This document shows positions 1 through 8,187 of a stretch of 64,000 nt of DNA, one piece after another. Each line of letters begins with the position of its first letter. The stretch's first letter is position 1. The stretch spans positions 1-64,000 of the forward strand of contig JAEOSV010000072.1 in the NCBI GenBank assembly GCA_016840185.1. The letters are read 5' to 3'. The notes under the pieces were generated by a model. It was not told the DNA's origin. It saw only the letters and a program-made list of their open reading frames with translations, and did no database searches. The stretch comes from Candidatus Hermodarchaeota archaeon (lineage in GTDB: Archaea; Asgardarchaeota; Hermodarchaeia; Hermodarchaeales; Hermodarchaeaceae). The position numbers were made by a program, and so were the translations under genes.

Positions 1-787
1 CAAGCAGTAGTTCAATTGATGCATTAGGAATTCCTTGGCCTGAAGATGTCAATAAATTGCCTTGAAGAGAATAACCGTAGGATGGATGCCAAAATGAAGG
101 GAGTCCAACGAAATGCGTTGTGATTTGACTTATCAGAAACTGAAGTGAACTCTGAGTTCCATTATAATATTCATGGTTTAAACTTTTGATAGTAATTGTG
201 AAGTAAGGGTCAGTGGTTTGATTTATTGTGTAACTGAAAACTAGTGATCCATTTTGTGAAGTTGTTTTTTGAGTAAGAATTTGGTTTGGTTCCAATATGA
301 ACTGAACTGTAACAGCGTCTTGTGGGGTCGAGTTATCATTTGTAATCAGCGTGTGAAAGAACAAACGTTGACCAGTTTGTACTACTGATCCTACTGAGGT
401 CCCATTTTCATCAGTCACATTGATTGTGTTTGTAAGCTGGGCGAAAATGGTTAGTGGAATTGGAACCATAGTAGGTAGCAGATATCTTTCGGGGTCTCCA
501 AGGAAGGTTGCATTCAATAGGACAGGACCAAGTTCATGAGTAGACGGAATTATCCAGATAAATTGAGCAATACCTGAGGAGTTTGTTAAGGCAGTACCTA
601 AGAGCTCATTGTGTGTTTCATGAAAGAAATAAACCGTCGCGTCTTCGATTGGTGCTCCAGTTTGACCTCTTAGTTGAACTGAGAGCGTTATTGGCCCTCC
701 TCTGAATGCACTTGTTTGAGGAGAGGGCAAAGGAAGAGGTGATGTTGCTACTGTTGAAACAAGTAACAAGACCAACAGGATATTCAT
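1..787 (-). CDS. Secreted Ig-like (bacterial Ig-like/MG2-type) repeat protein, 3' end outside window
   Basis: The minus-strand frame is open from an ATG at 787 to the window edge (262 codons seen, no stop). It begins with a short hydrophobic signal-type segment (MNILLVLLLVSTVATS) followed by beta-rich sequence with the pattern of Ig-like extracellular domains: GxPIEDATVYF, then TNSSGIAQFIW, then a second unit with GTSVGSVVQTGQ and TSQNGSLVFSYTI. The 'G-T/A-P-I-x-x-A-x-V ... T-x-x-x-G-x-A' layout is typical of Ig-like repeats in archaeal surface proteins. Many N-x-S/T sequons suggest glycosylation. It starts 22 nt after the stop of the upstream HTH gene, so they may be co-transcribed. The function is unknown; a cell-surface or S-layer-associated role is inferred. 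Confidence 0.7.
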   Translation of the reverse strand, partial: MNILLVLLLVSTVATSPLPLPSPQTSAFRGGPITLSVQLRGQTGAPIEDATVYFFHETHNELLGTALTNSSGIAQFIWIIPSTHELGPVLLNATFLGDPERYLLPTMVPIPLTIFAQLTNTINVTDENGTSVGSVVQTGQRLFFHTLITNDNSTPQDAVTVQFILEPNQILTQKTTSQNGSLVFSYTINQTTDPYFTITIKSLNHEYYNGTQSSLQFLISQITTHFVGLPSFWHPSYGYSLQGNLLTSSGQGIPNASIELLL

Positions 788-809
788 TTGAGTAAGCCAC
801 TCCAACCAT

Positions 810-2300
810 TCATTTCTTGTATTCTTTCCTCTGTTTCTTTCTCGTTTCAAATGCAGTGATTCGAAATCCTTCTTCAACTACGGGTTCTTTCCAGTTCCAA
901 CATTCTTTTTCCGAATCATAGTTTTCAAATGCTAAAGGCCATCCACCATTTTCCGGGCCACTGATGTAGACATCAGATTTCGTCTGAAGATACTTGCTGA
1001 GATAGTAACGAATCAGTGCAAAAGACCCAGGGGGCAATGTTGCATATATGAGGAGTTCCTTCTCTCCGGTGTGATATTCCGTAAGTTGTCTTATCCATGC
1101 TTGGGGCAACTCATTGACTATTCCCAGTAATCGCGAATCGTTGTCTTTCATTCGAATAATAACATCTTCGAGCAATCCGATTCTTCTTACCAGTGGTTTA
1201 GGTTGTAGCACCTCAAGTTCAATTAGTCTTGATTTTCGACGACTAGCTTGAGATACGCTCATACCAGCGAAAGATGCAAGTTTTTCTAATTTCATACGTG
1301 CATCTGTTGCCAACAAAGGAATCAGTCGCTTGTCCCTTTTGTCTGGGGTGTAAAGACGATGAAGTTGTTGTCCATCATCGTTTCGAAATTCTAATTGCTG
1401 ATCAAAATCGTAATTATGAAGTAAATGAGCTCCGATGAATAACTTTCGCCAGTCAATATTCCATTGTTTCTTCTTCGTCTGGTAATGCGTGAATTCGATG
1501 GTCTGTCCAATGTCTTCGATAAGATACAGAGTGTGTGTCGTACCGAAGTGGGAATCAAGAAAACCGGGAAGCTGGCTAAGATGTTCTTCAGGTACTGCCA
1601 TGAAATATAGTGCGCGTCTTACGTTACCTGCAAGTTCGATATATGAAAGTATGTAGGGGCTCTTAATCGAAGTCGTCAGATCATGGAGTTCGATGATTAC
1701 TGGGATCAATCCTAGACTACGATAGTTCACCTGTGCTGGAATTCGACAGATATTCAATCTTCTTAGACGGTTCCATCGACTGCGTATTTTCTTGTATGAA
1801 ATTCCTAGTAATCGTGCTAGTGCAGGAATTGTAATCATTGGCATTTTACTGAAGGCCTTAATGATACTGATATCAAGAGGAGATAAGGGAAAAATCGTGA
1901 ATTTGCAAAGTTCGGTTGCCAAGGTCCAGAACTGCTCAACAGATAATGAGGTACTTGTGCATTCCGCTATCGATTGAAGTAAGGGAAGTATGTGCTCAAC
2001 GAATTGGCCATCTAGTTTTTGATCCCACTCGATGAAATCAGGTAATCCACGATACCCACCCGGTTCAAACGCTACTTTAAACTTAGAAAAAGATGAATCC
2101 ACACAATTGCGAAGCCAGCCAAGTTTTCCTGAGACTTTGCTTGCAAAGAATTCTTCAAAATCATCTCTTACAATCTTTGGAATAATTGGAGGTAACCAAT
2201 AATCCAGTATCTGACTTGGTGTATTGATAGCTGTTTTGGAAACTTCTCGCCATGGCTGGCACTTCAGGTGTTTAGTTACCTTCTCCGGATTCAGTCGCAT
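810..2300 (-). CDS. DNA-binding protein with two winged-HTH domains (Lrp-like), function unknown
   Basis: This 496-residue protein has two sequence-similar HTH segments. One is around residues 139-198 (LDISIIKAFSKMPMITIPAL followed by ARLLGISYKKIRSRWNRLRRL) and one around 321-376 (LATDARMKLEKLASFAGMSV followed by SQASRRKSRLIELEVL). Both have the 'D-x-x-I-x-x-x-L-x-x-x-A ... S-x-x-x-x-x-R-x-x-x-L' pattern of Lrp/AsnC-type helices. The long spacer and C-terminus look like mixed alpha/beta ligand or dimerisation regions. I do not recognise a named family. It probably regulates the adjacent secreted-protein gene, 22 nt downstream; that is inference from position only. Confidence 0.6.
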   Translation of the reverse strand: MRLNPEKVTKHLKCQPWREVSKTAINTPSQILDYWLPPIIPKIVRDDFEEFFASKVSGKLGWLRNCVDSSFSKFKVAFEPGGYRGLPDFIEWDQKLDGQFVEHILPLLQSIAECTSTSLSVEQFWTLATELCKFTIFPLSPLDISIIKAFSKMPMITIPALARLLGISYKKIRSRWNRLRRLNICRIPAQVNYRSLGLIPVIIELHDLTTSIKSPYILSYIELAGNVRRALYFMAVPEEHLSQLPGFLDSHFGTTHTLYLIEDIGQTIEFTHYQTKKKQWNIDWRKLFIGAHLLHNYDFDQQLEFRNDDGQQLHRLYTPDKRDKRLIPLLATDARMKLEKLASFAGMSVSQASRRKSRLIELEVLQPKPLVRRIGLLEDVIIRMKDNDSRLLGIVNELPQAWIRQLTEYHTGEKELLIYATLPPGSFALIRYYLSKYLQTKSDVYISGPENGGWPLAFENYDSEKECWNWKEPVVEEGFRITAFETRKKQRKEYKK

Positions 2301-2368
2301 AAGCCTACATCAAAGAAGTCATAACTTTCATTGAAAAACCCCACAAAAATCGACTTAGGCAAAGCGAA

Positions 2369-3502
2369 TTAACTCACTGAACGAAACTCTAAACCAAGCT
2401 TTTCGGCATGAGAATATGCTTGTTGCATTTCATCCTGTGAAACCCTAGTTGAAATATCTGAGAAGATTTCGGGTTGACGTAAGACTTGCCACAGGGGACG
2501 ATATTGGGCCATAATGTTTACTAGTGCTTTAGGCGTATTTTCTGAAATCCAATCCAGAATCGGAATTACACAACACTGAAGATGATTGGGAAGTACAAGA
2601 ACGCGAATAATCATTTCTTCTGTTCCGTTCAGGTATGCTAATCTGATATTTCGAGTAATAATTTCTGAATAGTTTTTGGCATCAGAAATTCTTTCAGAAC
2701 ACTGATTTGAGAAATATTTGAAATCGGGAAGCCAGAAATCAATAATGTCAATAAGCAGCTCCATAGATTCCTTAGAGAGATACATATTGGAATTCCAAAG
2801 CTGAGTAATATTGAATTGCTGATGTTTCATCGAGGAGAGAATTGTGTGAAGGTGTGGAATTGGGTCACCTCCAACAAAGTTGATGTTCTTTGCCCCTTGG
2901 GATGCCAATTCGTCTGCGATATTCGCTAACTGCTTTGGTTGAACTGCACTCCCATTTTTTGGGTTACAAGAAATATCGTGATTTTGACAATGAGCACAAC
3001 GAAAATTACATCCACTGAAAAAAATCGTTCCCGACGGTATAAGAGGTGCCTCTTCTCCTGTGTGGAGAAAGGCTGAAGAAATATAGCTTGTCTCGCTGAC
3101 TTTGCAATAACCAATTTTGGTTCGTCTGTCGATATTACAACGGCGCTCGCAGAAGTAACAGTCTTGAAGAATGCGGTTGGCCAAAGTTATCTTTAAATCT
3201 AGAAATGATTGCGCAGGAAACTTTTCGGGGTTTATTATTTCTCCTTCTTTGATTTCTTCTAGTTTTTTAGCAAATGAAGCGCGCGTGTTAACATGCATTT
3301 TCCATAGTTTAGGCATTGAATCTGTTTTAGTGAAATTCACTGGAATATTGCGTGCTAGAAGGTAACGTGCAGGAAGCTTAAGATCGATTATTGATCGATA
3401 TCTATTCAACCGGTTTCTAACGATATCTTTAGACCACACAGTCATTGCATCATTTCTTGTAAAGCGCCACATTTGACTTGCTCCATTATTCAGAATACGC
3501 AC
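2369..3502 (-). CDS. Radical SAM protein of the PflX/COG1313 type
   Basis: This 377-residue protein carries the radical SAM motif CX3CX2C at C165/C169/C172 (GCNFRCAHCQ), which binds the [4Fe-4S] cluster and S-adenosylmethionine. An N-terminal cysteine group (C115, C118, C122, C133) resembles the extra Zn or Fe-S knuckle seen in archaeal PflA-related proteins. 'NFVGGDPIPHL' matches the conserved GGE/GGD SAM-binding segment. Members of this family are annotated as pyruvate formate-lyase activating-enzyme homologues, but no glycyl radical enzyme is nearby, so the substrate is unknown. A second, different radical SAM protein of the same broad group lies at 55040-56161. Confidence 0.8.
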   Translation of the reverse strand: MRILNNGASQMWRFTRNDAMTVWSKDIVRNRLNRYRSIIDLKLPARYLLARNIPVNFTKTDSMPKLWKMHVNTRASFAKKLEEIKEGEIINPEKFPAQSFLDLKITLANRILQDCYFCERRCNIDRRTKIGYCKVSETSYISSAFLHTGEEAPLIPSGTIFFSGCNFRCAHCQNHDISCNPKNGSAVQPKQLANIADELASQGAKNINFVGGDPIPHLHTILSSMKHQQFNITQLWNSNMYLSKESMELLIDIIDFWLPDFKYFSNQCSERISDAKNYSEIITRNIRLAYLNGTEEMIIRVLVLPNHLQCCVIPILDWISENTPKALVNIMAQYRPLWQVLRQPEIFSDISTRVSQDEMQQAYSHAEKLGLEFRSVS

Positions 3503-3592
3503 ATGAAAATATTAAATCCGTTCCTTCACCAAAATTGTCTGTTTTTAGGAGTTTTTGTATCTAATCGAAAGAAGGAGATACGGTGAAAAAAG

Positions 3593-3841
3593 ATTATCCT
3601 CCAGGGTACACTACTTCAGGAGCTTCTTGACCGACTTACATCCTATCTGATAACTGGCTGGGGATTTGTAATCCTGATTGGAACTTTTGCATCAGCTTTA
3701 CTCATTGCATTTGGTTTTATTCTCTGGCTTACAGGATTTAATACACGAAAGGGTCAAAAGATGATCATCGGAGGCGTCATCTTATTCATTGTAATGCAGT
3801 GGTTGGCATTTAATCCGCCGTGGCAAATTATTCTTATGTGA
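3593..3841 (+). CDS. Small two-helix membrane protein, apparent ATT start
   Basis: This frame is open for 84 codons between a TGA at 3584-3586 and the TGA at 3839-3841. It encodes two hydrophobic helices (WGFVILIGTFASALLIAFGF and MIIGGVILFIVMQWLAF) separated by a basic turn (NTRKGQK), resembling small TrbC/VirB2-like or pilus-type membrane proteins. No ATG, GTG or TTG occurs in frame before the first helix. A GGTGA SD at 3582-3586 lies 6 nt before an ATT at 3593, giving an 82-residue protein. The alternative is a GTG at 3583 behind GGAG (3574-3577), but that frame ends after 15 codons, so it would need a frameshift. Function unknown. Confidence 0.5.
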   Translation: MILQGTLLQELLDRLTSYLITGWGFVILIGTFASALLIAFGFILWLTGFNTRKGQKMIIGGVILFIVMQWLAFNPPWQIILM

Positions 3842-3901
3842 AATATCCAGTCTTGATAGACTATATTGTCTCTACGCTACATTCAAGATTTTCATTTGAT
3901 T

Positions 3902-4399
3902 CTATGATGTTTCTTGATTGATTGCGATTTTTACTGCTTCCTTAGTGGTTTCCGCAACGTGAAGATCGGCGTTTGGAAACAAAATTTTATTTCTTATAAT
4001 CATCTCTGTTACGCCTCCGGTTCCTTTCAGTAGTATTAATCGCTTTTTCAGGGCAATGGCATACCCTATCTCACTGAGAGTTCCACCAGATCCTGCTAGA
4101 CTAATGATGGCGTCACTCGAAATAATGTTAAGATAATTTCTTGCATATCCAATTCCTGTGGCTAATGGTATATCGACGAAAGGATTAGCATCCGAATCAT
4201 GATGTTCGGGCAAAATTCCGATAGTCATTCCATCAGCATTTTTAGCTCCTTTTGATGCTGCTTCCATTACTCCGTCTTTTCCTCCAGTAATCAGGATAGC
4301 TTTTCTTCTACCGATTTCATGACCAACCTCTTCAGCAAGAATTGATATCTTTCGTGATATCCGACCGCTACTCCCAATAACTGAAATTCGAAGTTGAAT
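3902..4399 (-). CDS. SLOG/LOG-superfamily nucleotide-binding protein (TIGR00725-like), ATT start proposed
   Basis: The protein has the Rossmann-like SLOG fold signatures: SVIGSSGRI near the N-terminus, LITGGKDGVMEAASKGA, and SLAGSGGTLSEIGYAIALKK (the GG-T-x-x-E motif that binds a nucleotide phosphate or sugar). The family includes cytokinin-type LOG phosphoribohydrolases and molybdenum cofactor carrier-like proteins; the exact ligand is unknown. An ATG at 4267 would remove the first 44 residues including the first beta-strand and glycine loop. In the same frame an ATT at 4399 lies 7 nt after AAGGAGGT, which itself directly follows the stop of the EF-2 paralogue. That start gives 165 residues, the usual family length. 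The gene is thus translationally coupled to the EF-2 paralogue. Confidence 0.7.
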   Translation of the reverse strand: MQLRISVIGSSGRISRKISILAEEVGHEIGRRKAILITGGKDGVMEAASKGAKNADGMTIGILPEHHDSDANPFVDIPLATGIGYARNYLNIISSDAIISLAGSGGTLSEIGYAIALKKRLILLKGTGGVTEMIIRNKILFPNADLHVAETTKEAVKIAINQETS

Positions 4400-4412
4400 G
4401 CTAGTAACCTCC

Positions 4413-6510
4413 TTAGATTAATCCCCTTCTTCTTTTAATATCCAAAATAATGGGTTTGGCTCGTTGTTCGGGGACAACTTGCCATTTTTCGAATTTAGTT
4501 TGCCAAATTGCTTTACCTGATGTACTTGAACGCAATGTGTCAGCTAAATCAAAAGATTCACCCACAGGTATCAATCCGGTAATATTTACCCAGTCTTTTT
4601 CAAACTTCAAGTCATCAACCTGTCCTCTTTTTGACATAATGACCTTTACAGTTTCCTTTTGATGGGTATTATGAACCATAACTTGGATGTTGTAGATTGG
4701 TTCGAGAATAGTGGTTCCGGCCTTTTCGAATGCAAGGAAGATGGCTTCACGGACCATGGACATTAGTTCTACCTTGCCTTTTTCTGAAGTTTCGGAGGCA
4801 AGTTCAATTGCTTCTATTTGAATCGTAGTGAGACCAACTGGTTCTGAGCATAACGGTCCCCGTTCCATAGCCCAATCGAACCCAGCTATGATCGAATCTC
4901 TTGCAGCAGGTGAGATTTGAGTGTCTACCATGTTGACGAGAATATTACCACGAGAGTCTTGGTGCCATAAGGTTCCTTCATTGCTTGCATCGTGTGGTTT
5001 AACGGAAATTTGCAATGAATTTTTCCCATTTAAGCTTATGATTGGATTTTCTAATGTTATACTGTTTCTTACTGTTTCGCGATACAATACAATTGGATCT
5101 GAGGCATATACTTGAATTCCTGTTTTTTCAATATCCTTTACTGCGATTTCTAAGTGCAACAATCCAAGTCCGGAAAGAAGGTTTTCTCCTGTTTGTTCAT
5201 TAACTGAAAAAACAAGGTTGGGATCACTTGTTGTTAGGTTCTCTAAGTAACTTTGTAGTCGTGGTAAATCCTTTGTTTGTTTTGGCTCGACGGCGATGGT
5301 TACAACTGGTTCACTAAGGTATGTAATCTCTTCAAATGGAACCATACCCTTAGGATTATGTTGACCCGTTAGAGTATCACCTGCACGAATTTCTTCTGAG
5401 CCAATTATGCCACAGATATTACCAGCTGTTATTGAAGGAACTACTGATTGACGAGAACCCATGAATAAAGTAATTCTTTGGGTCTTGAATAGCGCGTTAG
5501 AAGGGAAGATTTGGATCTGAGTACCTTTTCTAATCGTACCTGAAAATAACCGACCAACAGCAACCAGGCCATGCTTGGATTCTGTGATAACTTTGGTGAC
5601 ACTAAAAATAAGTGGGCCTTCTGAGTCACACGTTTGAAGAGCTTTTCCTGCAGGAGAATCAATCTTTCCTTTCCAAATGTATTCAACACGGTTGAATTGA
5701 GCAGTCTTAGGAGAAGGTAATTGACCGAGTATCATATTCAAGATAGGCTCATGAATTGGTAGTAATTTACTTAGATTCTCAATAGAATCATTTTGATAAA
5801 ACTCAATGATATTTTGAAATTGCAAATTTGCTTTTTGTATTGATTCTACGGTGAATGCCCACTTATGGAGAGCAGAACCAAACGCCACCGTTTTAGTATC
5901 GGTCCCCACTTTCCAAGGGTTATCTGAATTCTCAGAGGCGATGGCAATTATCTTGTTAACATCTTGGATTATTTGCGACAACCGATCCTGAATTTGCTTC
6001 GGTGACAGCTTTAGTTCGCGAATAAGACGATCAATCTTGTTGATGAATAAAACAGGTTTAACTCGTTCCTTAACTGCTGATCTGACTACGCTTTCTGTTT
6101 GTGCCATAACGCCTTCAACTGCATCAACGACAACGATAGCTCCATCAATAGCTCGCAAAGCACGGGTCACTTTGCCACTGAAATCAACATGACCCGGAGT
6201 ATCTACTAAGTTGACTACATATTGAGATTCCTGAAAATCATGGAGAAGTGAAATGTTCGCTGCCTTGATTGTTATTGAGGCGTCATCGGTTCATCGCAAT
6301 GACGTTTCCTCGCCGTTGCTCTTCTTCTAGATAATCTAATGCTCGAGCTTGACCAACAAGATTGTAAGAGAGCATTCCGGCATTTGCAAGTAAGGCGTCA
6401 CTTAAACTCGTTTTCCCATGATCTATATGCGCAATTATCCCAACATTACGTATGCGGTCAGGATTTTTCATCAGTTCCAAGATTTCTTCGATACGCTGTT
6501 GTTTGGTCAT
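4413..6510 (-). CDS. Translation elongation factor 2 paralogue (aEF-2p) without diphthamide loop; gene interrupted by a BHB-type intron
   Basis: The product is an EF-2-type ribosomal translocase GTPase: AHIDHGKTS at residues 27-35, GITIKAA (switch I), DTPGHVDF at 93-100 and NKIDR at 147-151, then domains II-V. The frame is broken at 6275-6305 by 31 extra bases; joining 6510-6306 to 6274-4413 gives one 688-residue protein. The domain IV tip that normally reads D-A-I-H-R-G-G-G-Q, where the His becomes diphthamide, is instead [12 protein letters not shown] near residues 561-572, so no modifiable His is present. This matches the aEF-2 paralogues reported in Asgard archaea and differs from ordinary aEF-2. 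Start is the ATG at 6510. The SLOG gene follows directly. A translocation, ribosome-rescue or recycling role is inferred. Confidence 0.85.
6275..6305 (-). other. Predicted 31-nt BHB-type intron in the EF-2 paralogue mRNA
   Basis: On the minus strand the exon end GAGG (6311-6308) pairs with CCTC (6280-6277), forming the 4-bp central helix. Between GAGG and the next helix lies the 3-nt bulge AAA (6307-6305). The inner helix is CGTCAT (6304-6299) with ATGACG (6286-6281). After CCTC lies a second 3-nt bulge AAT (6276-6274). Cutting after the second base of each bulge, the rule of archaeal tRNA-splicing endonuclease, removes exactly 31 nt and joins GAGGAA to TAACAATC, restoring R-R-G-I-T-I. The outer helix is not evident, so this is a relaxed BHB (bulge-helix-loop) motif. 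The intron splits the Ile69 codon (phase 1). Confidence 0.78.
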
Positions 6511-6618
6511 ATTGCTACTCCATTATCCACAATGTTTCGTGATTGATAGTGAATAATAGTAGAAATGACTCAATTCTATCTAAATATTGTGTAGCTTCAC
6601 CTTGGTTCTTGAATTAGT

Positions 6619-7377
6619 CTAAACTTGCTCCAAAACTGTTTGTTCATAGACTATCATAGTTATCGGAATTGTACCAAGAGTTGTAGAACCATCTTGAGCT
6701 ATAAGGAGAAATTCATGGGGACCGAGAGTGAAAGTTTCATTGATGGACCATGTAAGAATGGCGTAACCTGATGTATTGGTGATTGATTGTGACCAACTAG
6801 AATTAGTAGCAATCTCAATTAGCTGTACGGACACGTTGAATAATGGTTGATAATCCAATGTAGTAAGCTGCATGATGTACAGAGTCTCGTTAGGACGTAC
6901 AATGTGCAGGGTGGAGTTACAGAGAAAAAGAACATCATAGGTGTTAATCACGGTGAATTGCTGTTGAACTGAATCAGTCATCGATCCTACTGAGTCTTGT
7001 GCCCAACCTTCCACATTGACAATCCCAACTTGACCAGTTTCGTTGGGACTCCAATCATTTGGTGATATATCAAAGGTAATATTTTCTTGAACATCTAATC
7101 CTTGATTTGTGAATTCATGAAATGAGAGCGGGGTGGGTATTCCTTGAATATTGATTGAAACACTCACTGATCCAATGCCAAGTGGGTCCGTTTGATCATA
7201 ATACAAATCATAAACAATGTTTACTTGTAATTTTTCACCAATTTCAAGAGAAGATTGATTTAAGGTTACTGAAACGATTTGAACATAGCAATCATCAGTC
7301 CATCCTGTTTGAAATGGAATTGAAAGGGGAAGGACTAGGATTGTGATCAGTATTAGAGTAAGGGGTAAGCGTTTCAT
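6619..7377 (-). CDS. Secreted Ig-like domain protein
   Basis: This 252-residue protein starts with a signal peptide (MKRLPLTLILITILVLPLSI). The mature part is beta-rich with two Ig-like modules. The first is around residues 30-140 (VSVTLNQSSLEIGEKLQVNI ... NETGQVGIVNVEGWA). The second is around 150-240 (LYIMQLTTLDYQPLFNVSVQ, then NTSGYAILTWSIN). The 'N-T-S-G-Y-A ... W-S-I' segment resembles the neighbour ending at 787. No transmembrane anchor is visible at the C-terminus, so it is probably secreted or associated with another surface protein. Several N-x-S/T sequons are present. No enzymatic motif is seen. Confidence 0.65.
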   Translation of the reverse strand: MKRLPLTLILITILVLPLSIPFQTGWTDDCYVQIVSVTLNQSSLEIGEKLQVNIVYDLYYDQTDPLGIGSVSVSINIQGIPTPLSFHEFTNQGLDVQENITFDISPNDWSPNETGQVGIVNVEGWAQDSVGSMTDSVQQQFTVINTYDVLFLCNSTLHIVRPNETLYIMQLTTLDYQPLFNVSVQLIEIATNSSWSQSITNTSGYAILTWSINETFTLGPHEFLLIAQDGSTTLGTIPITMIVYEQTVLEQV

Positions 7378-7433
7378 TTGATTATTCTAATTTGAAAGAA
7401 TAATTAAACCCCCAGAATTAGTGCGGGGGAGGG

Positions 7434-7832
7434 TCAAGTGGCTTTTTGACGGAGGATAATCCCCATTCCTGAACGGAGAGAATCGAAAATCTCCTTCAGG
7501 TTTGTTGTTGTAATTTGACCAATTGGATTTACCTTCCCCGCGGGGGTCATGTCTTCGAAAAACAGACATACTGCATCTCCTTGGGGCCAATAGGCGATAT
7601 CTCCTGCTGCACACGTGGACACGGATTTTTCAGATCCCATTCGAATTCCAACCTCAAAATACAGCTCCTTTTTCCAAAGGTGGATTCGACTAGTAACTGG
7701 AAGGCTTTTGAGGAGTTTTTCAATTGTACGAGGTGACAAAACACCTCGAAGTTCTCCTTCGACGATTTCATTATTGCTAAGTACAAATTCAATAGGATTC
7801 TTAGAAGAAAAACCAGGTGTCTTCAAGTACAA
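7434..7832 (-). CDS. Cyclophilin-like (TM1367-type) domain protein
   Basis: This 132-residue protein fits the cyclophilin-like beta-barrel family (TM1367/DUF369-like): a GE-L-x-x-x-L-S-P-R-T core at residues 27-45, LPVTSRIHLWKKELYFEV, then GDIAYWPQGDAVCLFFED and NPIGQIT. These proteins share the cyclophilin fold but are not known to be prolyl isomerases, so the role is unknown. The start is a TTG at 7832, only 6 nt after the eS25 stop codon at 7839, which suggests co-transcription with eS25 and translational coupling. No ATG is available in the same frame nearby. Confidence 0.75.
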   Translation of the reverse strand: MYLKTPGFSSKNPIEFVLSNNEIVEGELRGVLSPRTIEKLLKSLPVTSRIHLWKKELYFEVGIRMGSEKSVSTCAAGDIAYWPQGDAVCLFFEDMTPAGKVNPIGQITTTNLKEIFDSLRSGMGIILRQKAT

Positions 7833-7838
7833 TCCCCA

Positions 7839-8141
7839 CTAAGCTGGAGTTGTTGAATAGAGCCTAAATTTGCCCTCAGAGGATACTCGGTGAATCACGC
7901 CTTTCATTTCTAATTCCGATAACACGGCTTTGGCGATACTTACTCTGACTCCATATTTTTGTGCAATTGCACTAGGGGTAATTACGCGCATCGTTGGAAT
8001 TTCTTTTTCCATTTCTTGTTTTTGTTCTTCACTAATAACGAGCTCACGTCGAACGGCTTCATGCCTTCGAGTCTTTGTTTCTTCCTTATCTTTTGCACCT
8101 TTTGTTGGTCGTTTTGAAACTGGTTTGTTTTTCTTTACCAT
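7839..8141 (-). CDS. rps25e: 30S ribosomal protein eS25
   Basis: The 100-residue protein has a lysine/arginine-rich N-terminal tail (KKNKPVSKRPTKGAKDKEE) and a C-terminal winged helix reading ITPSAIAQKYGVRVSIAKAV then LSELEMKGVIHRV, the diagnostic core of eS25, a small-subunit head protein found in archaea and eukaryotes but not bacteria. I chose the ATG at 8141, behind GGTGG on the minus strand, over an upstream start at 8204 that would add 21 atypical residues and overlap the gene ending at 8188. The linker region (residues 20-45) is more acidic and longer than usual. Confidence 0.88.
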   Translation of the reverse strand: MVKKNKPVSKRPTKGAKDKEETKTRRHEAVRRELVISEEQKQEMEKEIPTMRVITPSAIAQKYGVRVSIAKAVLSELEMKGVIHRVSSEGKFRLYSTTPA

Positions 8142-8187
8142 GTGAGCCACCAACATTGAAGGAAGAATATAGTCCTTAAAGAGCTTT

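Noticed and set aside
6170..6170. EF-2 start at GTG 6170 and a separate 75-residue protein at 6510-6283
   Set aside because: Both halves are parts of one EF-2; the switch I region lost in the split is restored by removing 31 nt.
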